Assembly (NCBI RefSeq): GCF_000341285.1
Contig: NW_005178420.1
Coordinates: 34,467-98,466 of the forward strand
Direction of reading: 5' to 3'
Origin: Galdieria sulphuraria
Taxonomy: Eukaryota; Rhodophyta; Bangiophyceae; Galdieriales; Galdieriaceae
DNA: 64,000 bases
Each line of letters opens with the position of its first letter. Positions within the stretch are counted from its first letter, which is position 1. Made by a program: the position numbers and the translations under genes. Positions 52,436 through 63,740 of this stretch are shown one piece after another. The notes beneath the pieces were generated by a model that saw only the letters and a list, made by a program, of their open reading frames with translations, was not told the origin of the DNA and made no database searches.

Positions 52436-52982
52436 TCAGTCAACATCTGCCATTGCAGACACTTCTGCTTCTGTAAACTTTCCTTTGCCTTTGTCCATAA
52501 GTCTATCCCGATTCTTGCGTTCCAGCGTAGCTTTCCTATCCTTATCCAACTTTAACTTCGAAATAACGACGTTCGATGGATGTATTCCCACTGGAACTGT
52601 CATTCCTGAATAAACTAGTTATTTACCATGATAATACGAGGATCTGGGGGAAACTCCTACCATTTGCCTTTTCTCTTGTTACTCTTTCCACGTGTATTCT
52701 ATATTTCTTTCGATAGCAGGTGGTAACTTTTCCTTCTCTTCCCTTGTACGCTCCACGAACAATAATAACTTCGTCTTCTTTTCGAATAGGCAACGAACGA
52801 ACCTAGGAAAAAACAGCTTAGAAACAACCAGTGCAGTCTGACGAGCAACACACGTTATATTTCGTACGGAGTTCTTTGGATAGAGGAGCACTCATCAGTA
52901 TTCTCCTTACAGACGAGGGTGCCTGAAAGTATGCTTTCCTCTGTTTCCTTCTTGAAGACGATACAACTTTAGAGTACTTCAT
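52436..52982 (-). CDS. RPL26: Ribosomal protein uL24 (L26)
   Basis: Exons 52982-52854, 52802-52661 and 52605-52436 (introns 51 and 55 nt) encode 146 residues, the normal eukaryotic length. The protein sits near the exit tunnel of the 60S subunit. The N-terminus [15 protein letters not shown] and the KOW motif [25 protein letters not shown] are diagnostic, and [22 protein letters not shown] follows. The eS10 gene starts 111 bp away divergently, so two ribosomal protein genes share one upstream region. The frame is too broken by introns to stand out as a long ORF. Confidence 0.96.
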
Positions 52983-53093
52983 GAGGCGACTGCTACAAGG
53001 AAATGACCCAGTCGCTATAGAAGAAAAAGTAAAGGATATCCTTTATCAACAAATGCGAATTGAATTCGACGGCGTCGAATTAGAATTGGAGTC

Positions 53094-53525
53094 ATGTTGA
53101 TACCTAAGAAGAACCGTAACGCAGTTTACTCGTTTATCTTGTCAAGTGGAGTAATAGTGGTAAAAAAGGACACACACGCTAAAAAGCACCTGCAGCTTGA
53201 CGTTCCCAACCTTGAAGTTATGAAGATTTGTCAGAGTCTTACCTCCCGTGGGTACTTGAAGGAACAGTTCAGTTGGGGTTATTTCTACTACATTCTTACT
53301 GATAATGGAATTGATTACTTGCGCCGTTATTTGAATCTTCCAGTGGAAATCGTTCCGGAAACTCTAAAGAAACCAACAAGACCGCCAGGTGTTCGCCCTT
53401 CGTCGTTTCCACAAGAGGGTCAGGAAAAGAGACTGGCACCGGGTAGAGGTGACTTCCGACCCGAGTTTCGAGGAGGTTTTGGCAGAGGAAAAGGAGAATA
53501 TCGTATAGGTGAAAGTGGTCAGTAA
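53094..53525 (+). CDS. RPS10: Ribosomal protein eS10
   Basis: A single exon encodes 143 residues. The protein is part of the 40S beak, where stalled-ribosome sensors mark it with ubiquitin. [26 protein letters not shown] and [44 protein letters not shown] are the winged-helix core of eS10. The tail is rich in Gly and Arg ([18 protein letters not shown]), as usual. It is divergent from uL24 with 111 bp between start codons. Confidence 0.96.
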   Translation: MLIPKKNRNAVYSFILSSGVIVVKKDTHAKKHLQLDVPNLEVMKICQSLTSRGYLKEQFSWGYFYYILTDNGIDYLRRYLNLPVEIVPETLKKPTRPPGVRPSSFPQEGQEKRLAPGRGDFRPEFRGGFGRGKGEYRIGESGQ

Positions 53526-53837
53526 GGAACTATCAGAGGCAACTATAAAGCTGTTCAATTTTCGACCTGCTTTTGTTATTTTTCTTTGTGTTTCATTTTG
53601 CGTTAATAACAAGCCGTCTTTAAGCAGATATAACACAAATATTTTGACCAGCAAACTCAATAATTTAGTGTCGAAATGAAAACGAAAATACTTCATATGA
53701 ATGTTTTGCAAAGGCAAAAATTCAAAGGAAACTGCATTCTAATTCTCCGATGAAAAGTAGTGTCGTACATAGGAAACGCCATAGCTATTTTTCCAATGGT
53801 TTTACATAGCGTATCCAACTTGACCTCACCTTGCCAA

Positions 53838-54890
53838 TCACAAGGTTAGAACAAAGTCACCTTCATATTTGGCTATTTGAACCACATTCAGAAGGGACGT
53901 CATTTTATCCCAACTCCCAAAGTTTTGATAGTGACGCATGTTCTGCTCCATTTCAAAAAGATTCGAACGTCTCGGTGATACTTGTTTGCTAGTCATAGAC
54001 ATATCGTTATTCTCGTTCTCCAAATCAAAGCCTAATGTCTCCTTTCCTCTCCATAGACTACTTATTTCACTCGAGTCTTCCCTTCTTCTCCGCTTTGCAA
54101 TCGTTAAATTCCTCATTGATGTTTGTGAAAAGCGATCATTGCATTCCATTCTATCCATATCCATACGGGAAATGTTCTCCAACTTGCACGTTTCCAGAGC
54201 CATATGTTGCCTACAAACAATCTTCTTCCTTCGAAATCTAACTTCCTTGTTCCAATGTTGTGGAGGTCTAGGCAATCCTGTGCGCTTCTGATACTTTGCA
54301 CAAGCATTGCACAACGGCAATTTTTCCTTTGATAAATACCAATTAGGAGAATGCGTCTGGTGACAGTTGGAGCATTCCTTTGAGGCCTTTAAACACTTCC
54401 TCACAGGAGCACGTGTATACTTTTCGACAAGTTTATGGCCTTCAAAAACGCTTCTGGAGACAGAAGGTAATGCAAAATCTCCTGGAATTGCCGCAACAGG
54501 ATTAGAAGAAACATCATGCACTGCAGACACGGAGTGTTTTTCACCATGAAGTTTTGTTTGCATCACCTGACTTTCTGCTTTTGAAAAAGTTCTCGATGCC
54601 GCACGATTTTGTTCGAGTAACCGAGAAACGCTAATATTTGATTGGCTTCGACAAGTCACTGTATCCTTTAATAGTTCTACTTCTGAAGGATTGGTTGAAA
54701 AATTTGAAACATTTTCAGGGGCTCCTAAGCAGAGTATCGCAGGTAGCTTTTCTAACATCAAGGACTTCTGAGTCCCATAAACACAAGCAGTAGGAAGGTT
54801 CATGTTAGAGTTCATATTGGTATTAATTCTGGTTACAGAAGGAACGGAGAAAAGATTAGCTTGAGAAGTCATTAGAAGCAAGCTATACAT
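53838..54890 (-). CDS. GATA-type zinc finger protein
   Basis: The minus-strand frame is open from 55007 but has its first ATG at 54890, giving about 350 residues; an upstream exon is possible since a GTAAGA donor-like site lies near 55020. One GATA finger, CSNCHQTHSPNWYLSKEKLPLCNACAKYQK, has Cys-x2-Cys-x17-Cys-x2-Cys spacing, followed by a basic tail (RFRRKK). Fungal and animal GATA factors have the same spacing, while plant ones usually have x18. The remainder is rich in Ser and Asn with no other domain. A DNA-binding regulator is likely; its targets are unknown. Confidence 0.82.
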   Translation of the reverse strand: MYSLLLMTSQANLFSVPSVTRINTNMNSNMNLPTACVYGTQKSLMLEKLPAILCLGAPENVSNFSTNPSEVELLKDTVTCRSQSNISVSRLLEQNRAASRTFSKAESQVMQTKLHGEKHSVSAVHDVSSNPVAAIPGDFALPSVSRSVFEGHKLVEKYTRAPVRKCLKASKECSNCHQTHSPNWYLSKEKLPLCNACAKYQKRTGLPRPPQHWNKEVRFRRKKIVCRQHMALETCKLENISRMDMDRMECNDRFSQTSMRNLTIAKRRRREDSSEISSLWRGKETLGFDLENENNDMSMTSKQVSPRRSNLFEMEQNMRHYQNFGSWDKMTSLLNVVQIAKYEGDFVLTL

Positions 54891-55059
54891 AACAGAGAGT
54901 CTACAAGGCTTTCTTAAAGTAGAACTGTGAGAGTTATTCCGAGAGGCGTGGGAGTATGTCTCTCCCAGAAAGTTTTCTTCCAGTGAAAAGCCTCCAACGG
55001 CTCCCAAACAACTCTTACCTTGCTTTTTAATACAGAATCCTTAGTATATTTCCATATTT

Positions 55060-55293
55060 TCAAAGCCAAATGCCATAACAGACCGCTGCGAATGGTAACC
55101 TAATTATGTACAGGGAATATCCCTGAGAGAGGTTGGCAATGCTCATCGTCTTGGTACAACGTGGCGCGACAGTGTGCGCAATTGTTTGTCGAAAATGAGC
55201 CATACAACTGTTCGGCTCAATCACAACTGCTCTACGTGGCGGCCTAGAGAAATTGGATATGAGTTTTCGCGCCAATCCTTCGGATCTTTCCAT
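55060..55293 (-). CDS. Possible 77-residue protein or exon, unknown
   Basis: An open frame from ATG 55293 encodes a basic N-terminal part (KLISNFSRPPRRAVV) and ends in a hydrophobic stretch (YIIRLPFAAVCYGIWL). It could be a small membrane protein or part of the 5' end of the GATA gene. No family is recognised. Support is only the clean ATG and the amphipathic-then-hydrophobic design. Confidence 0.25.
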   Translation of the reverse strand: MERSEGLARKLISNFSRPPRRAVVIEPNSCMAHFRQTIAHTVAPRCTKTMSIANLSQGYSLYIIRLPFAAVCYGIWL

Positions 55294-55361
55294 TTGTCAA
55301 ACATTACATTTAACAAATAAATTTAGTAGTGGAATCATAACCTATCAGAAACAACACATTA

Positions 55362-55797
55362 TTCTGTTTCGTTCGATTTAAATATTTGTCTCGTAAAGTG
55401 TGCTCGTATATCTGCGTTAGGAGCCCGAGCTTTTTTTTGTCCAAACTTTTCAAGATAAAACTGGAATTCGGTTAAGTATTGTAGGAAGTCTCCATCGACT
55501 GGAATATTTTTGTTGTTCCTGTCCACCCTGAAACCTTTCAACTGAAGACTAAACGTCACTCTGTCTATGAACTGCTTATATCTAGACTCATGTCGGTGTA
55601 AAGCACAAAAACGAATAAAGATACTGTTCTCTATTTTGGTCAGTTGTACAGATAGTCAATAACTTAAAAATTCCAGAATCTTGTCCGTATTTACACCAAG
55701 TCTGCAAGCAGTTTTTCCATTTACTCATTTTCTTACTTTGAAATACTTTCCCCTTGAAAGATTGGTTTTCTGCCGTTTATTAACGTTGGTGCTCATG
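55362..55797 (-). CDS. Possible small gene of unknown family, exon structure unresolved
   Basis: The 3' part (about 55365-55640) reads as a coherent protein in one minus-strand frame, with YKQFIDRVTFSLQLKGFRVD, DGDFLQYLTEFQFYLEKFG and ADIRAHFTRQIF. A plausible first exon starts at ATG 55797 (MSTNVNKRQKTNLSRGKY) and is followed by a GTAAGA donor. I could not connect the two without a stop or a very short intron, so either my exon model is wrong or the gene is damaged. I do not recognise the protein. Confidence 0.35.
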
Positions 55798-56323
55798 TAT
55801 GGAGTTGTTCACTTTCAAAAAAACACTTTCATTTTAGGAAACAGACTGAACTTCGAGGAGCCTTGAAGGCTTGTCAAAACCAGTCAGTCAGTCAGGGTTG
55901 AAAATAAAATTGGAGAACTACCTCTGCAAGTTATTTACGACAAAAGTGGACTGTATGTAAACCTAACCGTCACTTTTCACTTTGTTCTGAACAGTTAGCG
56001 ATGCTGAATGTAGAAAATTATTCTGAAGCTGCTTTCCAAAATACCTTGTTCCTCATGAAACGAATTACACGTAACAAGGAACTATTTCTTGCAGATGAAA
56101 AAAGGAGTTTCTAAAGAATGCCGCCATCCATTTAAAAACAAGCATCTTCGTGCGCACTTGAAAAAACGACGCGAACTCTTTCTGTCTGACGGAAGGGGCC
56201 GTTTATATTTCTTTTTCACACAACGGTATTGTGTGCGACTAAGAAATCGGACGATATATTCGTTTATTTAAACAATGTATCCTTTGACAACCAGAAAATA
56301 ACAAGAGAAGAAACCATATATTC

Positions 56324-56951
56324 CTAGCACCCTGCAGAGCTGGTCTTCCCACTTAATATGAGTGCCACGATCAAGCCATAAAGAGCAAGAGCCTCGGCGA
56401 AAATGAGGATAAGGATCATTCCAACAAATAATTTTGGCTGTTGAGCTGTAGCTCGAACTCCTGCGTCGCCAACTATTCCTAGAATATTCTAAACAACACA
56501 TAGCGAAACAGGCACTGATTCTCACCTATGCAAATTCCAGCTGCGAGACCACTGAGACCGTTCGCTAATCCAGAAGCAAGATGTGCAAAACCAAGAAAGT
56601 AAGGATAGTTCGTTTCAGCAACTAACAGAGTCAAACAAACAACTTGTATAGCCAACACAAAACATACTTTGTCCAACCAAAATTACTGCAACGATGAGGC
56701 CATATATGCCAAGTACGCCAGCCATTACTACTGGAATTATTGATCGCATAACCAGTTCGGGTCGCATCACTCCCATCGAAGCAACACCAACGCCACTCTT
56801 AGCTGTGCCATACGCTGCACCTAAATCTAATAGACAAGTTGAACAAAAGCAGGTAAACAAACTGCTTCAACTTAAGCTCACTTGAAAACACAAGAGCACT
56901 TGCTGCACCGATAAAACCAAAAAAGGAAGCCGCTGGAGGACAGGAAGACAT
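56324..56951 (-). CDS. VMA3: V-type H+-ATPase proteolipid subunit c
   Basis: Exons on the minus strand 56951-56882, 56826-56668, 56621-56526 and 56478-56324 (introns 55, 46 and 47 nt) encode 159 residues. Subunit c forms the proton-carrying ring of the vacuolar ATPase. All four membrane helices are readable: [59 protein letters not shown] and [26 protein letters not shown]. The last holds the proton-binding Glu in [10 protein letters not shown]. Length and helix content match the usual ~160-residue form. The four short exons hide it from long-ORF scans. Confidence 0.96.
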
Positions 56952-57419
56952 AGTACCAATCCGCTGGACCCAATTAATTTCACAAAACAAAGATTCCTTC
57001 AATTGTCTGGTGGTAGCGTGAAAGATATGTAAAGATTCCGAACTTTCTTCAAGAAGCAAGTCAAAAATACTCTGACAACCAGTATAGCAAGTTCACTGCA
57101 TTCTATCTTCGAGAGTTCATATGTCATAAGGCATTTAAGAGTGATATAAAATACAATCCGTTAAAAATGTATAGTTATTCAACACTTTTTTAAAATCGCA
57201 ACGTCTGTTTAATAATCTACCTCAACCAAAATCTTTTTTACATAATAGTTGCTCTATAGTTTCAAAAAACACTTCTTGGCAGATCAGAAAAAGTCCGTGG
57301 ATAATCAAAGTTAGTGAATTAGTTACTAAATTTATTGAATCAAAGGACAGTAACAAATAATGAGTCGTCAATAGAAGAGTTCTGATTCACATGTTGACAA
57401 GTCCGAATAACTTCATTCA

Positions 57420-57969
57420 TAGATTGCGGCTTTCTTGATACGATACCACATTTAAGGTTGTCTGATCCAAATCATCTCTGTCCAGAGATAAAGGATAGTA
57501 CAGTGTGTTTCGTCTCAAAAAAGTATGCAAACATTTTTTGACTGTCCCTGAGTACGTCAAGTACTCACGTCATCTACCTTTGTCAGCATTTGAAAAATTC
57601 TCGGAACTATAAAGAAAGATCGATGCCTTGGTATCCGACAATTCTCCAAAAGCTCGCTTTGATACGCAAGATTTGCAGTAGGGACGGCAAGAGATGTATC
57701 TACTTTCTGAGGTATATCAAAAGGAGATAGGGACACTGTCGTTTCGGATTCTGGTAAAGACCAATTGTCGCTATATCTTCAGTTCTCTTACTATTTGAAG
57801 AGAAAATGGGAACAGGGACTGTAAATTCACTCAGTAAGAATGGAACCTGCCTTATGGAAGGAATATTTTCTTCAACGTTTCTTTGGTCCCGGCACAACAT
57901 ACTCTCCTCATTGGCTTTCTCTCCAGAACAAGATTGCAGTCTGTCAACTATCATTACACTCCTTTGCAA
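57420..57969 (-). pseudogene. Decayed coding relic A
   Basis: A minus-strand ORF (ATG near 57969, ENIPSIRQVPFLLSEFTVPVPIFSS) runs into a shifted frame that continues protein-like (TSLAVPTANLAYQSELLENCRIPRHRSF, IVPRIFQMLTKVDDVST). It then goes on with in-frame stops to about 57420. The restored order implies a frameshift near 57705 and several nonsense changes. No family is recognised. It has the same orientation as relics B and C. Confidence 0.5.
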
Positions 57970-58800
57970 GGTTACATAATATTATTACACAGAATCCAAG
58001 AAACTGAACAAATTCTACTCAACTATTTTATTATTGGGTTCTCATGACAAAGCACTTCTATGTTTGAAGTCGTTGAAACGAAGAAGAGTCTTTTCTCAGT
58101 AAGAAAAATAAGCTGCAGTAAGTACTGTCCTGTTGAGATCCATTCAGAATTTTTTGGTTGTCACTACACCGAGTTGGTCTGAAAGCAGTTAAGGCATTGC
58201 TTTTTAGTGATTGTCACACGACATTGCAGTTATAAATATTTTTAAACAACAGAATGAAAAGACGACAGTGCCTTGTACTCAATGACACGTTTACATTTTA
58301 AATAAACGAACAATGCGATAAGATTAATAGTACTTTGTGTGAGACATGAGCAAAATATTTCTTGTAAGAATGACAAGGATAGTAACTTATCATCATTTCC
58401 AACATAGGTCCTCCATGTCACTCAAAAACCCAAACTATCCATCTTTAGTAGGGCTGAGAATCTTTCTAAGGGACTTCCAACTTCCCAGGAACCAAAGACA
58501 TACAACAAAATAGTCAATAAGAGCTACTTTGCTAAAAACTCTCGTACTCCTAACATAGTTCGCAATCTTTGACAAAAATTATCGATGCCGCATCCAAAGA
58601 ATATCTATCGTAATGCCATCCAGATCTTTTACTCCTACGAAGCATACTTTCGTTAAACAATATGCAACTTCTTCTTCAAAAAGACCACAACGTTTTCGTT
58701 AAAATGGATTCCCATCAACTGGAGAAGACAAAGAACTTGCAGCAACATTTCCTCAACTTGTCGAGTTTTTCCTTGTATCACATTCCAATCCATAAATGGG

Positions 58801-61125
58801 TTAACTCTCTCCACTGATTGATTGCCTATTCCTTTCAGATTGCTCAGGTGGAATACGACTCAATAGGCCTAAAAGAGAATTTTCCAACAGACAGAAAAGT
58901 GATCTGCGTTGGTCCAACCATAAATAATTGTCTCCAAAAACTTTATCAAGATCTTCACTAGCCTTGTAACCTAAAAAGGATTTGAGAGAGATGGTACCAC
59001 ACACTACAACTTGAGAAGGTATCCGTAGCCATTCCTTCCTTATATGCTGTAGTTTCGTCCACAAGTTAATAGAATTATAGATGATATGAGTGCCATGGTT
59101 CTCATAATAAACTCCATTCTTCAATCCCAATTCTGACCAAACTCAAATTGTTTGGAAACTTCTGCAGTATACTTGTTGCTTACAATAAACTGAATCGCCA
59201 ATATATTTTGATTCTACATTTCCAATTGAGACGCGACTGGATGCATAAATTTAACACTTTCTGCTTTGATCATAGAAAGCCCAACAACAGGATTTGACAC
59301 TGGATAACACTTTAATAAAAAGCCCACCAAATAGATCCTCTTTCTGATCAAGATGTCACTTCCACTAGTTTCAGTTTCCATAAATGTTTGCTCTACAGAA
59401 GATTCACACTGTCCAATAGGATAGAGTTGTCACTAGTTTGTGTGACTCGAATAAAGCATCAGGTTCACTGGGGTTTTATCTTGTGGGAATAAATATTCCA
59501 CCATTTGATAAGTGAGCTTCCAAAAATGGTTTCCAAGGATCCACATGATAAGTTCCTTTGCCAAAATCATGAATACCAACCACTGTGGAACTCAATGCTG
59601 AAACAAATTTGGTAAGATGACTCATTCCTAATGCTCTTCCGATCTCCCAACTTTTATAAGTGCATCTTGTACAAGACTATGCCGTAATAGACTCATATCA
59701 CCAAACTTGAACAGAAACACCACTGAACATAAAAAACAAGAGTAAAAATAATTTCAAACTAGAGAGCAAGACTAGGAGGTGATTCAAAGCGACTAATGGA
59801 TGAAAACAAACTCCAAATAAAACGAAAAGGAGGAATATCCCAACATCCAGTTTCAAGACACCACAAAACAATCTGTAGAAAGAATAATTTGACAAACATT
59901 TCTCTTGTTTGATGGAAACATTCTTGAAACTCTTGACCTTGTCAATTCTCCGAACACATTTTATAAAGAAAACCAAAATGATTGGCCACGTCGAGAAAGT
60001 ATCTGGAATCAGGTCCCATAGATACATCAACCTAACAAAGTCTCTAACATAGAAATACGAAATTCCAAAATACTGACAAGAAGCATAGCAGTGAAAGTAG
60101 TTATTCCCTTTGATGAGGAGAAAGTCTCACAAAAAGCAAAGGTTCAGGAGAAATTCGCTCAGTTCTCGCTTTCAGTTCATTCTCTGAAGGATCACTGGAT
60201 CTCGAAAGAGTTTTAACACTTTCCTTGAAACATAAATGACGTGTTAATAAACACCTCCTGTGTAATCATGCATTTGTTTGAAGAACCATTCGTGTCCTTC
60301 TGGATGATTAGGAAAAAGAAGCTTTAGAGTAGGTTCTATTTAAAGAACTTCACAGTCTCTTCTGAAAAGGGATCCAAACGAAGAAAAGACAACCTTAACA
60401 TGTGAAATACCGACATCTTGTTGTCTTGTAATAATAATATCTAATTGACCAACAAACCGTACGAAAGTCTAAAAAGACCTCGATAAACGTTGTATTCTTG
60501 AGTTGATTCTTGAATATGCATCAGTTATTCAAACTTGGAGAATTCGAAACCTTCTGAAGTTCCAGTTGCGTCAGTAAACAGACATAAATAAAGTTCTTCG
60601 ATTATTCATAAGGTTTCTGCAGCCAATTTTTGTAGCTGTTCTTGCAATAAGGAACCTAAGATAGCCATTCTGAACAACTTGGAAACTTGGCAATTGTTTC
60701 CTCGCCAATCAACCACAAAATGTCGTTTCAAAACAAGTTCCCTTTGTTCAATAGACAAGGGTTAACTCGACGACGTATATAAAGTTCCGTTAAGAAGAGG
60801 GTCCAGTGCACGTTATCCTACACTCTCTGCCTTTGCAAAACCAGGAAACGTATTCTTCAAGTTCAAACAATGCAGCAAGTTAACTTTGTCGGCCAAAAAG
60901 AGAAACTTTGGAAATTCTCATCAAACTTGCCTTTTCTGCTTTCATACATTTCTGGTGCGCAACAAATGTTTGGTCGCTCACCTTGGGATACACCTTGAAG
61001 TCCTAGGAACGGCAACATCAAAAGCATCTAAAACTTGTTCTATAGTTGACTCTCTATTGACGAGGGAATATTCTATTCTTGCGAAGCCTATCCTTTCCAA
61101 AGAAATCGTTTGTAGCTTGGACTAC
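58801..61125 (-). pseudogene. Decayed coding relic B (longest)
   Basis: Reading the minus strand downwards, one frame stays protein-like for about 640 nt (61125-60480) despite about ten stops. Pieces include ISLERIGFARIEYSLVNRES, VLKRHFVVDWRGNN, KLFRMAILGSLLQEQLQKLAAE, IIEELYLCLFTDATGTSEGF and TFVRFVGQLDIIITRQQDVG. After frame changes it continues with LLFPNHPEGHEWFFKQMHDYTGG, IGRALGMSHLTKFVSALSSTVVGIHDFGKG and YHVDPWKPFLEAHLSNGG. An open ORF at 59130-58801 ends it. The stops are not removed by sensible GT-AG introns, so I read it as a pseudogene. The TGG...HVIYV piece is reminiscent of the helical part after a P-loop ATPase module; that is a weak guess. Confidence 0.6.
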
Positions 61126-61399
61126 TACGGCAATAATAATCAACTCATTTCAGAATCTTTTGAAGTCTAATAAAAGGGTGTATGTAATACAAGAACCCAC
61201 TTCCTGTCCAAAATATATTGAATTCTGAATATTTCTCTGATAACAAGTAAATAGACAACAGTAACAATATATTCCTACATATGTTTGGAAAGGGTTTATT
61301 TGTCACTAGATCAAACCAAAACACATCAGAATTGGAGCTCATTTGCACAGTTCCATCAAAATCAAATTGTAAATTGGACAAATTGATAATGTTTTTCAA

Positions 61400-62900
61400 G
61401 AGTTTCCAGGGTGACTAAACAGTTACTTTGGATATCGTTAAGTTGGTTTATGACACTTTAGCCACTTCAAACCTATCGAGGGTTTAAAGTTGTAAAAATG
61501 AAATTTCGGAATTTAAACCTCTCTTTGAACATATTTCAAGCTTTGAATTGTTTCTATTGTAACAGTCCCACCTTTTCCTTTGAGACGTTGAGCTCCACTT
61601 GGCTTGTATTGTCTTTTTGGATTGTCCAATATTGAATACCTCTGTTACTTTTATATATTCCATTCAAGAGATATCGTTGTTTAAACTCTGGTATTCCTTG
61701 GAAATTCGCTGTTTGTGTTTCGAGGAGATAACCAAGGCAATGGATTCCAAATAACTCAAGGTCGTGAACCTTTCATCTCTCTCGTAAATCAGCAGATTTT
61801 TATTGAGTGTCGTTTTAGAATATTTTTCGTGCATACCTGCAGTCAGAATCTTGGTCCTTTAGGCTCTTGTTGATATCAGCCCTTGGGTTCACATTTTTAA
61901 GATAGTTTGTAGGAACCTTACTAGATTCTTAGTCGAATCCTATTCCTTTTATTTTTGGGCACTTTAGTTATGTCCGTTTTCATTTAGGAAGATACTCTTT
62001 TTTAAGAGACGAATTGTAGGTTTGTGATCAGATTTGGAACATAAAAGACATTTCTCAGAATAGCATGCAAAAGAAATCCAGGGACTAGTTCTACCCATCT
62101 GTCATGGTTGTCTTTATTATTTGCCTTTGAATTGCTTCTTTAAAAGGGTCATATTATTAGATAAGTAGGACGCTCGTTAATAAGTTGACGGAGCGTTTAA
62201 AGAAGATTCTGACCAGAGATAGATTGCTCCTTGCTATGATTGATTTTCCTAGACATTGTTGTTTTGATACACCTTGTAGATAGGTATTTATATAGTTTGT
62301 CTCAATGTCTCATATCTATTCCCTTATGGATGATCGTTAATTCATTTATCACGAATTCTACCAAAAGAAAAATTTCAATAGTCATCTTACCCAGTCGTTT
62401 TGTTGTATCGTTTTACATAAATGATAAAAGTATCTACTGAAAAAGCAAGGTGATGCTGACTATAGGAGTATTTTAGCTGTTAAAGAGACATTTCCAAAAA
62501 ATGGATAAATAACAAAAAGTTTAAATAGTGTACAAACTTTCGGTTTATGGGAGTACCAAAAATCAGTAAAGTCTCTATGCCCAAAAAAAAGCTATTATAA
62601 CAGAAAGGAGTTTACATTTCAGTGTTTCTCATCATAGCAGAAACATCTGAGCAATCCTTTTACAATTCTTTTTATAGATGATTTTAAAACATTCCCATTT
62701 AGCAAACTCTTGCAAAAAAAGATAACATTGCTAAAGCAAGATTGCAATCGTACACATAGCGTTGTTCAAATCGGCAGAAAGTCTCATTCTTTTCAATACT
62801 ATATAATTAGGTAAGATTGCCGATGGACATTTAGCTTGTTATGATGACAAGTGGTGGGTTCTTCGAATGGATAATTTTAAAACAAAAAATTAGGAAACAA
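61400..62900. other. Gene-free AT-rich DNA
   Basis: No open frame with protein character could be followed here. The stretch lies between two decayed relics and may itself be older relic sequence. Confidence 0.4.
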
Positions 62901-63740
62901 TGGAACTTAAGCTCTTGTAGTAGAAAGACTGCTCTGCTTCTTCTTCTTTTTTTGGAAACTAGAAACATAAATGATCTAACAGTGCTATTAACGAATACTC
63001 TTATAACTTTTCACTGTTGACTTTCATTTGAAGAGAACTATAGGGTTGAATCTGGAAAGGGACGATCTTTGCAACTTTCAATCTTTCAGCAACCGTTTGA
63101 GATACTCTCTCTATGAGCTCCTTGACTTTAACAGTACTCTAAACTTTACCCCGTAAATTATGTCCCTATTTGTATGTTTTCTAATACTCAATGACTCGAT
63201 ATAATCCTTGGCACTTGTGTGTAGACCCAGTCAATGAATGGCAAAGTTTGAGGTTATAACTTTTTGTGTTTGTTAACTATCCAAATATTGCATATATCAA
63301 AATATACCAGAGTAGCCATAGTAAAAACTCAATCTAACATTCCCTGAGGAGAGTAGCAGTCACAAGAAAGTTTCTGGATGACTCAAAGTCAGGTACGTTT
63401 GAGTGTAGAGCCAATGACTCAAAATGAAGCACTCCTATGTGGACAACATACTGCAATGGAATTATACAATATCTTGCAACAATGTCAATGTGATAAGAAT
63501 ACATAACTAACTATCTATTTGAATATGTGATAGTAATCTTTTGCAACAATACTATCTGCCAGGGCATTCCACATCTCAGCAAAGTTCCTACCAAACAACA
63601 TTTTCCAGGTACTAGAAAATACCTTTTGTCTAAATCATTGCGACAGAAAACTGTTTGAAAACGATTGATGGTGCAGAATTTACAAAAACTTTTCAATCTG
63701 ACTACATTTCTGTCTCCTTTACTATTTGTCAAATAACCAC
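62900..63740 (-). pseudogene. Decayed coding relic C
   Basis: Minus-strand pieces read as protein: VKVKELIERVSQTVAERLKVAKIVPFQIQPYSSLQMKVNSEKL (about 63140-63009), and near 63600-63511 two overlapping frames, one giving GRNFAEMWNALADSIVAKDYYHIF. They are broken by stops and shifts. No family is recognised. Confidence 0.4.

Noticed and set aside
59698-60030. 110-codon strongly hydrophobic minus-strand ORF
   Set aside because: It looks like a membrane protein, but such Leu/Phe-rich frames arise from T-rich DNA. It overlaps the region where relic B continues in other frames, and it has no family match.
60886-61170. Plus-strand ORF with a C2H2-like Cys/His pattern (CLFCF... HLGIH)
   Set aside because: The spacing is one residue off the usual finger. 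The ORF is opposite the better-supported minus-strand relic B frame, so it is probably a shadow.
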